Source: an uncultured cyanobacterium
GTDB taxonomy: Bacteria; Cyanobacteriota; Cyanobacteriia; PCC-6307; Cyanobiaceae
Assembly: GCA_903823115.1 (NCBI GenBank)
Contig: CAIJRN010000061.1
Span: 1-64,000, forward strand
Reading direction: 5' to 3'
Length of the DNA stretch: 64,000 nucleotides
Under the pieces are notes generated by a model, which was not told the origin of the DNA, ran no database searches, and saw only the letters and a list, made by a program, of their open reading frames with translations. This document shows positions 9,219 through 18,360 of this stretch, piece after piece. How positions within the stretch are numbered: position 1 is the stretch's first letter; every line of letters starts with the position of its first letter. The translations under genes were made by a program, and so were the position numbers.

Positions 9219-10343
9219 TCAGCCGTTGCTGATCAGGACCAGCTGGTCGCGGTGGATCACGGCATCGCCCACGGCCCCCAGGCGGCGGCGCACCTCCTCC
9301 GTGCCCAGGCCGATGATCTGGTTCAGCTCTTCACTGTTGAAACTGCTCAGCCCGCGGGCCAGCTCGCGGCCGTCGCCGGCGAGCACCCGCACCGCTTCGC
9401 CGCGCTCGAAGTGGCCCTCGACGGTCTGGATTCCCACCGCCAGCAGGGAAGCACCCCGCTCGACCAGGGCCCGTTCGGCTCCCTGATCGATGTGCAGGTT
9501 GCCCTTGGGGAGCAGCGCATGGGCCAGCCAGCCCTTGCGGTCGGTCAGGGGGGTGGGGCTGGGTTGAAACACAGTGCCGACCTTCTCGCCCGCCAATAAC
9601 GCCTCCAGCACGGCAGGATCACGGCCATCGGCCAGGCGCACGCGGATGCCACTGGAGGTGGCGATCCGGGCCGCGGTGAGTTTGGTGGTCATGCCGCCAG
9701 TGCCCCACTGGCCACCGCCGCTGGCGACGCTGCGCAGCCGTTCCAGTTCGGCCAGATCACGCACCTCCTCGATCGGTGCGGCTTCGGCATCGGTGCGGGG
9801 ATCGCCGGAATAAAGGCTGTCGACGTCGGTCAGCAGCACCAGCTCGTCGGCGCCGATCGCCACCGCCACCAGGGCCGAAAGGGTGTCGTTGTCGCCGAAG
9901 CGCAGTTCGTCGGTGGCGAGGGTGTCGTTTTCGTTGATGATCGGCACCACTCCCCACTGCAGCAGTTGCTCCAGGGTGCGGCAGGCCCGCTGGTAGCGGC
10001 GGCGGGAGGCGAGATCGCCCCGGGTGAGCAGCACCTGGGCGACGGCGAGTCCGCGGATCGCGAAGGCGTCCTGATAGAGACCCATCAGCCTCCCCTGGCC
10101 CACGGCGGCGGCAGCCTGCAGGGCCGCCAGTTCCGTTGGGCGTTTCTCGATCTTCAGCAGCTCGCAGCCCAGGCCGACGGCACCGCTGGTGACGAGGGCG
10201 ATGTGTTCGCCGCGGCGCTGCTGGCGACTCAGGCTGGCGGCCATGTCGGCGATCACCGCGGCGGTGGAGCGATTGGCATCGCCCCGCAGCAGGCTGGTGC
10301 CCACCTTGAAGACGCGGCGGAGCGCAGGGGTGGTGTCAGCCAT
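9219..10343 (-). CDS. proB: Glutamate 5-kinase with PUA domain
   Basis: A 374-residue kinase that makes gamma-glutamyl phosphate, the first and feedback-inhibited step of proline synthesis. The amino acid kinase domain begins [14 protein letters not shown] and has [28 protein letters not shown] and [28 protein letters not shown] is typical. The last roughly 85 residues form a PUA domain. The start codon overlaps the stop of the YqeG gene by one base (TGATG). Confidence 0.96.
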   Translation of the reverse strand: MADTTPALRRVFKVGTSLLRGDANRSTAAVIADMAASLSRQQRRGEHIALVTSGAVGLGCELLKIEKRPTELAALQAAAAVGQGRLMGLYQDAFAIRGLAVAQVLLTRGDLASRRRYQRACRTLEQLLQWGVVPIINENDTLATDELRFGDNDTLSALVAVAIGADELVLLTDVDSLYSGDPRTDAEAAPIEEVRDLAELERLRSVASGGGQWGTGGMTTKLTAARIATSSGIRVRLADGRDPAVLEALLAGEKVGTVFQPSPTPLTDRKGWLAHALLPKGNLHIDQGAERALVERGASLLAVGIQTVEGHFERGEAVRVLAGDGRELARGLSSFNSEELNQIIGLGTEEVRRRLGAVGDAVIHRDQLVLISNG

Positions 10344-10852
10344 CAGTGCGTTCCGCTGCCCATCCAGCGGGCCAGGCGCAGTTCAAGATTCTGCAGCCGG
10401 TCATGCGGACAGGGTTGGCCGTCCGGATCGATCGGCTTCACCAGCACCGTGTAGAGGCCGAGGCGATTGCCGGCGATCACGTCGGTGAAGATGCGATCAC
10501 CCACCAGGGCCACCTGGGATGGCGGCAAACCAAGTTCGTTCAGCACCCGTCGCAGCGCGGAACGGCGCGGTTTGCCGGCTGAGGTGGTGTAAGCCACTCC
10601 CAGCTGATCAGCGACGCTGCCGATCCGATGGCGGGAGGGATTGTTACTGAGCAGATGAATCGGCAGCTGCAGCAGGGCATGGCGCAACCACTGCTCGGCT
10701 GAAGGTGGCATGGAGGTGTGGCGCCGCGGCAGCAGGGTCCGGTCGACGTCCAGCACCAAGGCACGGATGCCGTGATCGAGCAGCTGCTCGAGGGGCAACT
10801 GGGCCAGGGTGGTGGTCGCCAGCCAGTCGGGGGTGAGCAGCTGCCGCAGCAT
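10343..10852 (-). CDS. YqeG-family HAD phosphatase, subfamily IIIA
   Basis: A 169-residue cytosolic HAD-superfamily phosphatase. Motif I is LVLDVDRTLLPRR, with the nucleophile and acid/base Asp. Motif II is LLSNNPSRHR, motif III is the Lys in AGKPRR, and motif IV is VGDRIFTDVIAGNRLG. No cap domain is inserted, as expected for IIIA. The physiological substrate is not shown by the sequence. It has TGATG overlaps on both sides, with DUF3727 upstream and proB downstream, so it is probably translated as part of one message. Confidence 0.88.
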   Translation of the reverse strand: MLRQLLTPDWLATTTLAQLPLEQLLDHGIRALVLDVDRTLLPRRHTSMPPSAEQWLRHALLQLPIHLLSNNPSRHRIGSVADQLGVAYTTSAGKPRRSALRRVLNELGLPPSQVALVGDRIFTDVIAGNRLGLYTVLVKPIDPDGQPCPHDRLQNLELRLARWMGSGTH

Positions 10853-11427
10853 CAGTCGCCTTGCTCCCGCGCATCGAGTTCCGCCTCGATGCGCCCCTGC
10901 ACCCGTTCAAACTCCTCACCCTCCACCAGGATCGCTTCACTGCCATTGAGGCGGGCCACCACGAAAAAGGGATCGAGGGGGATGAAGAGGGCATATTGCT
11001 CTTCGCCGACCCAGAAAGGGCGGCCGAGCATTTCGTAGAGATCACTGTCCTCTTCCTCGTCATCGTCCCCCTCGAAGGCCTCGGGATCGATTTCATCAGG
11101 ATCCGGCTCATCCACCTCGCCGCTGACGGTCAGGGTCACAGCCGAGCGCACCAGGGTCAGATCCTCTTCCTGCAGGATCACATCGGCGATCGAAAGGATC
11201 TCTTCGGCGCCCTCGAGTTCCTCGATGGGTTCGTCCTCCTCGTCGTCGTCCTGGGCCAGACGCACCAGACACACCGGGGTGTCCACCGGCGTCAGCAGGG
11301 CGTAGTCATGGCCATCGAGGGGGACCAGTTCTTCGAGAAAGCAGAGCAGTTGGCGGCCGTTGCTGTCGTGGACCACCAGCGTGGGCACATCTCCAGAGGC
11401 CGGCATGGCAGGGGAGTCGGCAGTCAT
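10852..11427 (-). CDS. DUF3727 family protein
   Basis: A 191-residue acidic soluble protein typical of cyanobacteria. Two similar beta-rich segments, LVVHDSNGRQLLCFLEELVPL (N-terminal) and YALFIPLDPFFVVARLNG (C-terminal), are separated by two very acidic linkers (DDDEEDEPIEELEG and EGDDDEEEDSD). No catalytic motif is seen. From the family, I infer DUF3727 (a DUF1292-related fold), function unknown. It starts 18 bases after ruvX and overlaps the next gene as TGATG. Confidence 0.8.
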   Translation of the reverse strand: MTADSPAMPASGDVPTLVVHDSNGRQLLCFLEELVPLDGHDYALLTPVDTPVCLVRLAQDDDEEDEPIEELEGAEEILSIADVILQEEDLTLVRSAVTLTVSGEVDEPDPDEIDPEAFEGDDDEEEDSDLYEMLGRPFWVGEEQYALFIPLDPFFVVARLNGSEAILVEGEEFERVQGRIEAELDAREQGD

Positions 11428-11445
11428 GAGCAGGTGCGTCTCGTC

Positions 11446-11931
11446 TCAGGATGGATCAAGGTGGTGCCGCTGTCGGGATTCGATGGCCGCCGCTGCGACC
11501 GGTTCCGCCGCAGGGCCTTCCTGCAGCCATTGTTCCAGCAGCAGCATGGCGGCGGCGCTGTCGAGCCGTCCACTGCGATCGCCATGCAGGCCGAAGCGCT
11601 CGCCGGCGGCCCAGCTGCTGCTGTGCTCATTCACCCAGGCCAGCGGCAGCGCCAGGCCGGCAGCGGCCAGGGCCCGGCCCAGTCGCAGCCCATAGCGGCG
11701 GCAGTGGAGCGCTTGCCGGGTGGGTTGTTGGTCGGCATCCAGGGGCAGGCCGACCACCAGGGCACGCACCTGCCGCTGCTTCACCAGAGTCAGCAGCTGG
11801 TTCAGATCGCGCTCAAAGGGGCCGCGCAGCAGGGCCGGCAGCGGTGTGACCGTGAGTCCGAGGGCATCGCAGCCGGCCAGGCCGATACGGCGCTGACCCA
11901 CATCGAGCGCCAGGGCGGAACACGGTCCCAT
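11446..11931 (-). CDS. ruvX: RuvX/YqgF Holliday junction resolvase-like nuclease
   Basis: A 161-residue RNase H-fold protein of the YqgF family, linked in bacteria to 16S rRNA 5' end maturation and proposed as a resolvase. The first catalytic Asp is in ALALDVGQRRIGLAGCD. VVGLPLDADQQPT and VNEHSSS follow, and the C-terminal LDSAAAMLLLEQWL carries the last conserved Asp. The ATG at 11931 places LDVG near residue 10, as in homologues. The 20 extra codons upstream are not needed. Confidence 0.88.
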   Translation of the reverse strand: MGPCSALALDVGQRRIGLAGCDALGLTVTPLPALLRGPFERDLNQLLTLVKQRQVRALVVGLPLDADQQPTRQALHCRRYGLRLGRALAAAGLALPLAWVNEHSSSWAAGERFGLHGDRSGRLDSAAAMLLLEQWLQEGPAAEPVAAAAIESRQRHHLDPS

Positions 11932-11993
11932 CACGCGAGCTGAGATTGGAGCAGGGGAAGCCAGCTGTGATCCATCAACCCCGATGGTCATCT

Positions 11994-13100
11994 TCAGAGC
12001 TGGGCTGCGCCGCTGCCGAGGGGGCCCACAGGGGTGGGGAGCGGCCGGCGACGGGGCTGGAACTGTTCGAGCACGGCTTCGATGCGGCGGGCGGCTCGTT
12101 CGGCGGGCTGGGGGCCATGGCGGCGCCAGACACTGCGGGCCATCAGCACCTGTTCCCCCTGGGGTTCAGCGCCGAGCCGCTGCAGCCAGTCGTGGCGGGC
12201 GCTGTCTGCGCCATCACTGACCAGCCAGAGGGTGGATCCGGGCGGGGCGTAGCGCCGCAGCAACAGCTCTCCGGCCGGACCCAGCAGCTGCAGCCAGGCC
12301 GGATGGAGCGTGAACTCCACCCGTTGGCCGCCACCGGGTTGATCCGCCAGCCAGCGCACTCCGGCCACCGCTTCATTGCGGCTGGTGTCCACCAGCAGCA
12401 AGCCCTTGTTGCCGCTCTGATCCAGCAGGTCTTCGATGCGGCGATCGAGCAGCTGGCGCAGCTGGGCGGGGCAGGTGGCCTGCTCCAGATGCCAGAGCAG
12501 CGAGGCGTTGCGCCGGTTCAACGGGCGAAGTTGCAGATGGGCGGGCAGCGCGGCGCCGGGGCCGCTGGCCGCATCGGCCTGCCAGCGCCAGAATTGATCG
12601 GTGCGCTGGGGTTGAAAACCCTGCTCTCGCAGCACCGCCAGCCGGGTGCTGTCGAGGCTGGAGGCGGAGGCGATCCAGCTGGTGGCCCCCCGGGCCCGCT
12701 GGATCGCCTCCCGCAGCAGGGCAGCGGCCACAGCGTGGCGACTGGGGGCCGCCGCATCCTCTTGGGGCTGCAAGGCGAGCCTCAGGTGTTCCACCTGCCA
12801 GCTGGTGCCACTGCGGTTGAGACGCCGGCAGATGCTCAGACCCATCACCTGGTGACGGCCGGAGCTCAGGGTTCGCAGCGCCACCAACACCTCGGAAGCC
12901 AGCGGCGGTCGGTGGACCAGGGCGGTGAGCAGCCGCTCCGGAAAGGCCAACAGCAGACTGCGCTGCAGAAGCGGCTGCAGTGGCAGGAAGGCGGGGTCGT
13001 CGAGCAGGGGCAGATGCCATCCCTGCAGCGGCTGGATCACCCAGTGACCGCTGCCTCCCTCAGGCCCCCCCGTATCAACCGGTTGGCCCGGCACTGACAT
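11994..13100 (-). CDS. GNAT-like conserved protein
   Basis: A soluble protein of about 368 residues. The N-terminal half has an acetyltransferase (GNAT) pattern: a strand HLRLALQP, a pyrophosphate-loop-like stretch SRHAVAAALLREAIQRA, then TSWIASASSLDSTRLAVLREQGF. The C-terminal half is a less clear second domain with LLLVDTSRNEAVAGVRWL. The acyl-CoA loop lacks a perfect Q/RxxGxG/A, so activity is unsure. A GTG six codons upstream is an alternative start. It probably belongs to the same transcription unit as ruvX, 62 bases downstream. Confidence 0.6.
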   Translation of the reverse strand: MSVPGQPVDTGGPEGGSGHWVIQPLQGWHLPLLDDPAFLPLQPLLQRSLLLAFPERLLTALVHRPPLASEVLVALRTLSSGRHQVMGLSICRRLNRSGTSWQVEHLRLALQPQEDAAAPSRHAVAAALLREAIQRARGATSWIASASSLDSTRLAVLREQGFQPQRTDQFWRWQADAASGPGAALPAHLQLRPLNRRNASLLWHLEQATCPAQLRQLLDRRIEDLLDQSGNKGLLLVDTSRNEAVAGVRWLADQPGGGQRVEFTLHPAWLQLLGPAGELLLRRYAPPGSTLWLVSDGADSARHDWLQRLGAEPQGEQVLMARSVWRRHGPQPAERAARRIEAVLEQFQPRRRPLPTPVGPLGSGAAQL

Positions 13101-13170
13101 GGTCAAGCTGGATGGCACGTGCAGGAAGAAGACAGTTGTAAGGAATTTCGACCGCCCCTGAAGCCGAAGT

Positions 13171-14349
13171 TTAGGCCGGACGTACCAGCACCAGTGGCGT
13201 GCGCTCGTTGGCGTTGCCGGCAGGATTGGGTTTCAGGGCCCGCATCAGCAGGTCCTCATCACAGTCGCGGCTGCTGGCGAGCACCTTCACCCGGCCCAGG
13301 TCGTTGACATCCACCACCGCCACGGCCACGCCGAGGGCAGCAGCGGCGCGATTGCAGAACAGCTCCGGGGCATCCGGTCCCAGCACCAGCGTCTGGTCGT
13401 AGGGGGGGGTGGTGCCGGTGACATCGTCGATGAGCCGGGCCTGATCACCCGCCAGGCGGTAGAAGCCACCCTTGAAGCCGATCAGCTTGAGAGCACTGCC
13501 CGCCAGCCAGGCGCAGAGCACCCTTGCCGGTCCGACAATGTCGATCAGGGTCTGCAGGCCGCAGGCTGTGGCGAGGCTGCTGGTGGGGTGGAACACCCGG
13601 CAGAGCAGCCGCGACAGCATCGAGGGCTCTACGGTCGAAGGGTGGTGATAGCGGCCCTGCATCACGGCCAGTGGCGTCTCGCCGATGGTGAGCACATCAC
13701 CAGGCTGCAACAGGTGGCCGGTGTAGTGATCCAGGATCTGTTCGGGATCGTCGAGCACGCCGAGCAGGTGGGTGCGCACCGGCAGCACCCGACAGTGTTC
13801 GCCTTCCCGCCAAGCGGCGATTGCCGCCGGGGTGGGCTCCGGCTTCTGCACCGGCACCAGAATCCCGTCTCGCCGCAACAGACGACCGAAGGGTCCGTAA
13901 TTGATCCACTGGATGTCCAGCCAGACCGTGTCGATCAGCGCCTCGAGGTCGGAGCCGGCCGGTCCGCTGAGGTTGATGCGCAGATGGGCACCGGTGGTTT
14001 TGTGCCCTTTGACGATGTAAGCGGCCCAGTAGTGGTCGGGACGGGCTTCCTCGTCGGGGTGCAGCGGTGTGATGCGCACCTCAGAGCGCACCTCGGTGAG
14101 ATCGGCGCGGCCCAGCAACACCGGTCGCACGCTGATCTCCGGCACGAACACCTCCATGCGGCCGTGGGGGTTGCGGATGCTGATCTCGCCCGTGAGTTCC
14201 AACCCCTGGGCTTTGCGTTTCACCTGGAAGGGTCCAGGTATCAGGAGCAGCGGTGAAGCTGGGCGCAGCCGGTGGCGCAGTTCCAGCCACAGGAGGCTGA
14301 GGCCGAACAGCAGCAGCAGGACGAGAAGAATGGAGATCGGGAGCGGCAA
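13171..14349 (-). CDS. Membrane-anchored CofE-like (F420-0 gamma-glutamyl ligase-like) protein
   Basis: A 392-residue protein. Residues 4-22 form one N-terminal membrane anchor (ISILLVLLLLFGLSLLWLEL). A central domain follows, then a C-terminal region with PGDVLTIGETPLAVMQGR and GGFYRLAGDQARLIDDVTG, which resembles the family annotated in cyanobacteria as F420-0:gamma-glutamyl ligase. A real role in F420 synthesis is not established. The start is TTG at 14349, since no ATG precedes the anchor. It is divergent from the PhoH gene, with 89 bases between. Confidence 0.6.
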   Translation of the reverse strand: MPLPISILLVLLLLFGLSLLWLELRHRLRPASPLLLIPGPFQVKRKAQGLELTGEISIRNPHGRMEVFVPEISVRPVLLGRADLTEVRSEVRITPLHPDEEARPDHYWAAYIVKGHKTTGAHLRINLSGPAGSDLEALIDTVWLDIQWINYGPFGRLLRRDGILVPVQKPEPTPAAIAAWREGEHCRVLPVRTHLLGVLDDPEQILDHYTGHLLQPGDVLTIGETPLAVMQGRYHHPSTVEPSMLSRLLCRVFHPTSSLATACGLQTLIDIVGPARVLCAWLAGSALKLIGFKGGFYRLAGDQARLIDDVTGTTPPYDQTLVLGPDAPELFCNRAAAALGVAVAVVDVNDLGRVKVLASSRDCDEDLLMRALKPNPAGNANERTPLVLVRPA

Positions 14350-14438
14350 GCCAGAAACCCAACGGGTCGCGAACTGCCGGAGCGTAGATGCGTCGGTGGC
14401 CCTAAGTTCCCACTTACGGCACCGGCAGGACGACTGGC

Positions 14439-15821
14439 ATGCGCAAGACCTTCGTTCTCGACACCAATGTTCTGCTGCATGACCCCAATGCCCTGACCAA
14501 GTTCCAGGACAACCACGTCGTCGTGCCGATCGAGGTGGTCGAGGAGATCGACCGCTTCAAGCGGGACCCTTCGGAGAAGGGGCGCAATGCCCGTCAGATC
14601 TCCCGATTGCTCGATGAATTTCGCCAGCGGGGCAACCTGGCGGAGGGCGTGACCCTTGACGAGGTCAGCGGCGGCACCCTCAGGGTGGTGTTCTGCCGGG
14701 CGGAGACCCTGGCCCAGTTGCCGCCGGAGCTGCGCAGTGGCAATGGCGACAACAATATTCTGGCGGTAGCCCTGGAACAGCGGCTGCATGAGGTGATGGG
14801 CAGCCAGCCCCCGGTTGTGCTGGTGACCAAGGACACCAACCTGCGCATCAAGGCCGATGCGGTGGGGCTGATCGCCCAGGACTACACCACCGACAAGGTC
14901 GACATCGCCGATCTCTATCCGGGCTTCTGCGAGCTCTGGGTGAGTGCCGAGCAGATGGATCGGGTCAAGGATGCGGCGGGTCTGGCCCTGAGTTCCCTGC
15001 CCGAGGGCAGCGGCGCTGTGGCCGGCCTCCAGGCCAATGAGGGCGTCACCCTGATCGATCAGGCCCAGCCCAACCACACGCTGCTGGCCCGCTTCCATGC
15101 CCGCAGCGGCTCCCTGCTTCCGCTGCAGCGGGCGGCCAAGGTGAAACTCGGCCGGATCCAGCCGCGCAACCGGGAGCAGACCTTTGCCCTGGATCTGCTG
15201 CTTGATCCCGACATTCAGCTGATCACGCTGGTGGGCAAGGCCGGCACCGGCAAGACCCTGTTGGCTCTGGCTGCCGGCCTCAATCAGGTGGCCGATGAAC
15301 GCCTCTATGACCGCCTGCTGGTGACCAGGCCGGTGATTCCCCTGGGTAAGGACATCGGCTTTCTGCCCGGTGATCTGGAGGAAAAGATGGGTCCCTGGAT
15401 GCAGCCGATCATCGACAATCTCGACTTTCTGCTCGGTGGTGGCGATGAGAGCCATCCCCAGCGAGGCGGTCAGCGCGCTCCCCGCAACAGCTGGAGTGAT
15501 CTCAAGGGGATGGGGCTGTTGGAAGTGGAGGCGATCAGCTACATCCGTGGTCGCTCGATACCACGTCAGTACATGGTGGTGGATGAGGCTCAGAACCTGA
15601 CGCCCCATGAGGTCAAGACGATCGTGACTCGCGTGGGTCAGGGTACGAAAATCGTGCTGACAGGTGATCCCTATCAGATCGATAATCCCTATGTCGATGC
15701 TGAAAGCAATGGCCTCACCTGGCTGGTGGAACGCTTCAAGGGCCAGGTCCTTGCTGGCCATGTCACCCTCAGCCGCGGCGAGCGTTCGGAACTGGCTGAG
15801 CTGGCGGCCAATCTGCTCTGA
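14439..15821 (+). CDS. PIN domain-PhoH family ATPase
   Basis: A 460-residue two-domain protein. Residues 1-140 form a PIN ribonuclease-like domain starting KTFVLDTNVLLHDP, with conserved acidic residues in VVEEIDRFK and NGDNNILAVA. Residues about 240-460 are a PhoH-type RNA helicase/ATPase domain with Walker A VGKAGTGKTLLAL (near residue 265), Walker B MVVDEAQN (near 380) and sensor LTGDPYQID. Such PhoH2-like fusions act on RNA. The start ATG follows GCACCGGCAGGACGACTGGC, with no strong SD. A decayed copy of the last roughly 35 codons lies 289 bases downstream. Confidence 0.92.
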   Translation: MRKTFVLDTNVLLHDPNALTKFQDNHVVVPIEVVEEIDRFKRDPSEKGRNARQISRLLDEFRQRGNLAEGVTLDEVSGGTLRVVFCRAETLAQLPPELRSGNGDNNILAVALEQRLHEVMGSQPPVVLVTKDTNLRIKADAVGLIAQDYTTDKVDIADLYPGFCELWVSAEQMDRVKDAAGLALSSLPEGSGAVAGLQANEGVTLIDQAQPNHTLLARFHARSGSLLPLQRAAKVKLGRIQPRNREQTFALDLLLDPDIQLITLVGKAGTGKTLLALAAGLNQVADERLYDRLLVTRPVIPLGKDIGFLPGDLEEKMGPWMQPIIDNLDFLLGGGDESHPQRGGQRAPRNSWSDLKGMGLLEVEAISYIRGRSIPRQYMVVDEAQNLTPHEVKTIVTRVGQGTKIVLTGDPYQIDNPYVDAESNGLTWLVERFKGQVLAGHVTLSRGERSELAELAANLL

Positions 15822-15834
15822 AGCTCTGGCAGCG

Positions 15835-16125
15835 ATGGCCCTGTCTGCCGAAGCTCTAGTGAGAAGACATTGGCGCTCTGGATACCTGTCCCGCCGAGAT
15901 CAGGATCCGGTTCAGATCTTGACGCTGGACGTTCTGCGCCGGTTGAATCTCCTGGTTCCGGGGCCATGGTCAGCCCCTGCCATCGCGCTGGAAAGCGATG
16001 GCCTCAGCGGGATGCTTCATCCTCTCCAGGGCCAGCCCCTGGCCGGCCATGTCAGCCAGAGCTCCGGCGAACGCCTGGAACGGAGCGAACAGCCAGCCCC
16101 TGGGTGCCGAAGGAGCGAGCGCTGA
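15835..16125 (+). CDS. Small ORF containing a decayed copy of the PhoH C-terminus
   Basis: A 96-codon ORF starting MALSAEALVRRHW. Its residues from about 52 on (LESDGLSGMLHPLQGQPLAG and HVSQSSGERLE) align with the end of the upstream PhoH protein (AESNGLTWLVERFKGQVLAG and HVTLSRGERSE), about 16 of 32 identical, and the DNA is closer still. The catalytic parts of PhoH are absent. The stop overlaps the start of the next gene as TGATG, so it may be translated and coupled. No strong SD is seen. It is either a small new gene or a pseudogene left by a tandem duplication. Confidence 0.4.
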   Translation: MALSAEALVRRHWRSGYLSRRDQDPVQILTLDVLRRLNLLVPGPWSAPAIALESDGLSGMLHPLQGQPLAGHVSQSSGERLERSEQPAPGCRRSER

Positions 16126-16892
16126 TGGCTCCGTCCGCTGCATCCCCTGAACTCCAGCGTTGGCGCCATCCCCACCTGCCCCGAGCGGGCCAGAATCTGG
16201 TTTATATCCTGGCCCTGGCACTCTCGCCGCTGTTGAATCTGTTTGTTCAAGGCCAGTTGTCTGCCCGATTCGCTGCCTCAACGACCGCTGGAACCCTGTG
16301 GTTCACCAGGCCCATCAACCTGTTCAAAGGCCTGGGTGCGGATCACGCGCTTTCGTTGTCCAGCATCCACGGATTTGTCCTGAGTGTGGCCTTGATTTTG
16401 CTGCTGGTTCTGATGTTACGTATCTGTGTCCACCGTGTGCCCCACGTCCGGCAATTGCTTGGTGTCTTTGGTGTTGCCTGCAGCCTTGATCTGTTGATCA
16501 ATATTGCTTTCTTGAATGCTGCTGTCTATCATCTGAAGCTTGCTTCTTATCAGTTGTTGCTTGAGGCCATGGTTTTTTATGTGTCCCTGAATCTTGTCTT
16601 TTTCTTCTGGTATTGGTATGTTGATTATCCCAGGCAGTTGCGAGCCTGCATCTGCGCAGAGGATCGCCCTGAGATCCGTTTTCCCGAGCAAACGGAGTCC
16701 CCTGCGGCGCACTGGTTGCCCAGGCCCGTGGATTACCTCTTCTTCACAGCACTTTCCAGCAATACGCTCGGCCCACCGGAAGGTCATGCGGTGCTCGGCA
16801 GCCGGGTCAAATGGCTGCAGATGGCCCATACCGCCACGGCCCTGATCATCTTCTTGATTCTGGTGGCCCGAGCGATCAACACGCTCAGTTGA
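16125..16892 (+). CDS. DUF1345-like integral membrane protein
   Basis: A 255-residue protein with about five hydrophobic segments. The C-terminal part, VDYLFFTALSSNTLGPPEGH followed by a helix HTATALIIFLILVARAINTL, resembles the DUF1345 family, whose conserved F/Y-rich loop precedes the last helix. The function is unknown. The ATG at 16125 has AGGAG upstream and overlaps the previous stop (TGATG). The coding stretch at 16380-16640 is distinctly T-rich compared with its neighbours, which suggests transfer or relaxed selection. Confidence 0.6.
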   Translation: MAPSAASPELQRWRHPHLPRAGQNLVYILALALSPLLNLFVQGQLSARFAASTTAGTLWFTRPINLFKGLGADHALSLSSIHGFVLSVALILLLVLMLRICVHRVPHVRQLLGVFGVACSLDLLINIAFLNAAVYHLKLASYQLLLEAMVFYVSLNLVFFFWYWYVDYPRQLRACICAEDRPEIRFPEQTESPAAHWLPRPVDYLFFTALSSNTLGPPEGHAVLGSRVKWLQMAHTATALIIFLILVARAINTLS

Positions 16893-16935
16893 GCCTTCGC
16901 CTGGTGTGCCGATGCGGCAAGCGACACCGGTGCGC

Positions 16936-18360
16936 TCAGATCATCGTGCCCGGCTGGACCCACTGATCAAACTCCTCGGCGCTGATCTCGCCGAGGATCA
17001 GCGCCGCTTCACGCAGGTTGAGCTGGTGCTGATGGGCGTGTTTGGCGATCGCACAGGCGCGGTCGTAGCCGATCGCCGGAGTCAGGGCGGTGACCAGCAT
17101 CAGGCTCTGGTCCAGCAGATTGCCGATCCGGCCGACATCGGCTTTGAGACCTTCGATGCAGTGGGCTCGGAAGCCATCGCAGCCGCCGCTGAGCAGGGCA
17201 ATGCTTTGCAGCAGATTGTGGGCGATCAGGGGTTTGAACACGTTCAGCTCGAAGTTGCCCTGGCTGGCCGCCAGCTGCACCGCCGTGTTGTTGCCCATCA
17301 CCTGAACAGCCACCATCGTCAGGCTCTCGCACTGGGTGGGATTGACCTTGCCCGGCATGATGCTGCTGCCCGGTTCGTTTTCGGGCAACACCAGCTCGCC
17401 GAGGCCGCAGCGGGGGCCGCTGCCCAGCCAGCGGATGTCGTTGGCGATCTTCATCAGGCTGCCCGCCAGCACGGTGAGTGCCCCATGGACCGCCGCCAGG
17501 GGTTCATGACCCGCCAGGGCCTGAAATTTGTTGGCGGCGCTGCTGAAGGGCAGCCCGATGCGCTCGGCCAGCCGGGCGGCGACCGCCTCACCGAAACCGG
17601 CAGGGGCGTTGAGCCCGGTTCCCACCGCCGTGCCACCGATGGCCAGTTGCATGACCTGGGGCAGGCTCAGGCGCAGGCTGTCGAGGCCCAGTTCCAGTTG
17701 GGCGACATAGCCACCGAACTCCTGGCCGAGGCTGAGGGGCACGGCGTCCTGCAGATGGGTGCGGCCGATCTTGATGATCGGGGCGAACTCCTCAGCGCGG
17801 CGGCGCAGAGCCTCGATCAATCGCTCCAGGGCTGGGATCAGCTGGCGATGCAGCTCGATCGCCACCGCCACATGCATGGCCGCCGGGAAGGTGTCATTGC
17901 TGGATTGGCTCAGGTTGACATGGTCGTTGGGATGGACCGGGCTTTTGCTGCCGAGGACGCCGCCACGGCGCTCGATGGCCCGGTTGGCGATCACTTCGTT
18001 GACGTTCATGTTCGTCTGGGTGCCGGAACCGGTCTGCCAGATGCGCAGAGGGAACTCGGCATCGAGCCGGCCTGCGGCCACCTCTTCGGCCGCCTCCACG
18101 ATCGCCGCCTGCAGGGATGGCTCCAGGCGGCCCATGGCACCGTTCACTTCGGCACAGGCCGCCTTGAGCTGGCCGAACGCCCGGATGATGGCCAGTGGCA
18201 TCGCCTCGCCGAAGGCGAAGAAACGCAGGGAGCGCTGGGTCTGGGCTCCCCAGTAGTGCTCGGCAGGCACAGCCACAGGGCCGAGGCTGTCACTCTCCAG
18301 CCGTTGCGCCCGATCGTCGCCAGGCTGCAGCTCGCCGAATCCTGCTGCGGAGTCAGCCAT
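16936..18360 (-). CDS. fumC: Class II fumarate hydratase
   Basis: A 474-residue iron-independent fumarase that interconverts fumarate and malate. [35 protein letters not shown] and the superfamily signature [15 protein letters not shown] (with the catalytic Ser loop) are all intact. [15 protein letters not shown] is also diagnostic. The length is typical of FumC. The start codon overlaps the stop of the upstream thylakoid protein gene as TGATG. It is convergent with the membrane protein on the left. Confidence 0.96.
   Translation of the reverse strand: MADSAAGFGELQPGDDRAQRLESDSLGPVAVPAEHYWGAQTQRSLRFFAFGEAMPLAIIRAFGQLKAACAEVNGAMGRLEPSLQAAIVEAAEEVAAGRLDAEFPLRIWQTGSGTQTNMNVNEVIANRAIERRGGVLGSKSPVHPNDHVNLSQSSNDTFPAAMHVAVAIELHRQLIPALERLIEALRRRAEEFAPIIKIGRTHLQDAVPLSLGQEFGGYVAQLELGLDSLRLSLPQVMQLAIGGTAVGTGLNAPAGFGEAVAARLAERIGLPFSSAANKFQALAGHEPLAAVHGALTVLAGSLMKIANDIRWLGSGPRCGLGELVLPENEPGSSIMPGKVNPTQCESLTMVAVQVMGNNTAVQLAASQGNFELNVFKPLIAHNLLQSIALLSGGCDGFRAHCIEGLKADVGRIGNLLDQSLMLVTALTPAIGYDRACAIAKHAHQHQLNLREAALILGEISAEEFDQWVQPGTMI

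Noticed and set aside
14241-15761. A 506-codon open frame on the minus strand opposite the PhoH gene
   Set aside because: The plus strand encodes a complete PIN-PhoH protein with all motifs. The antisense frame is His/Gly/Gln-rich without domains and is a by-product of G/C-rich third positions.
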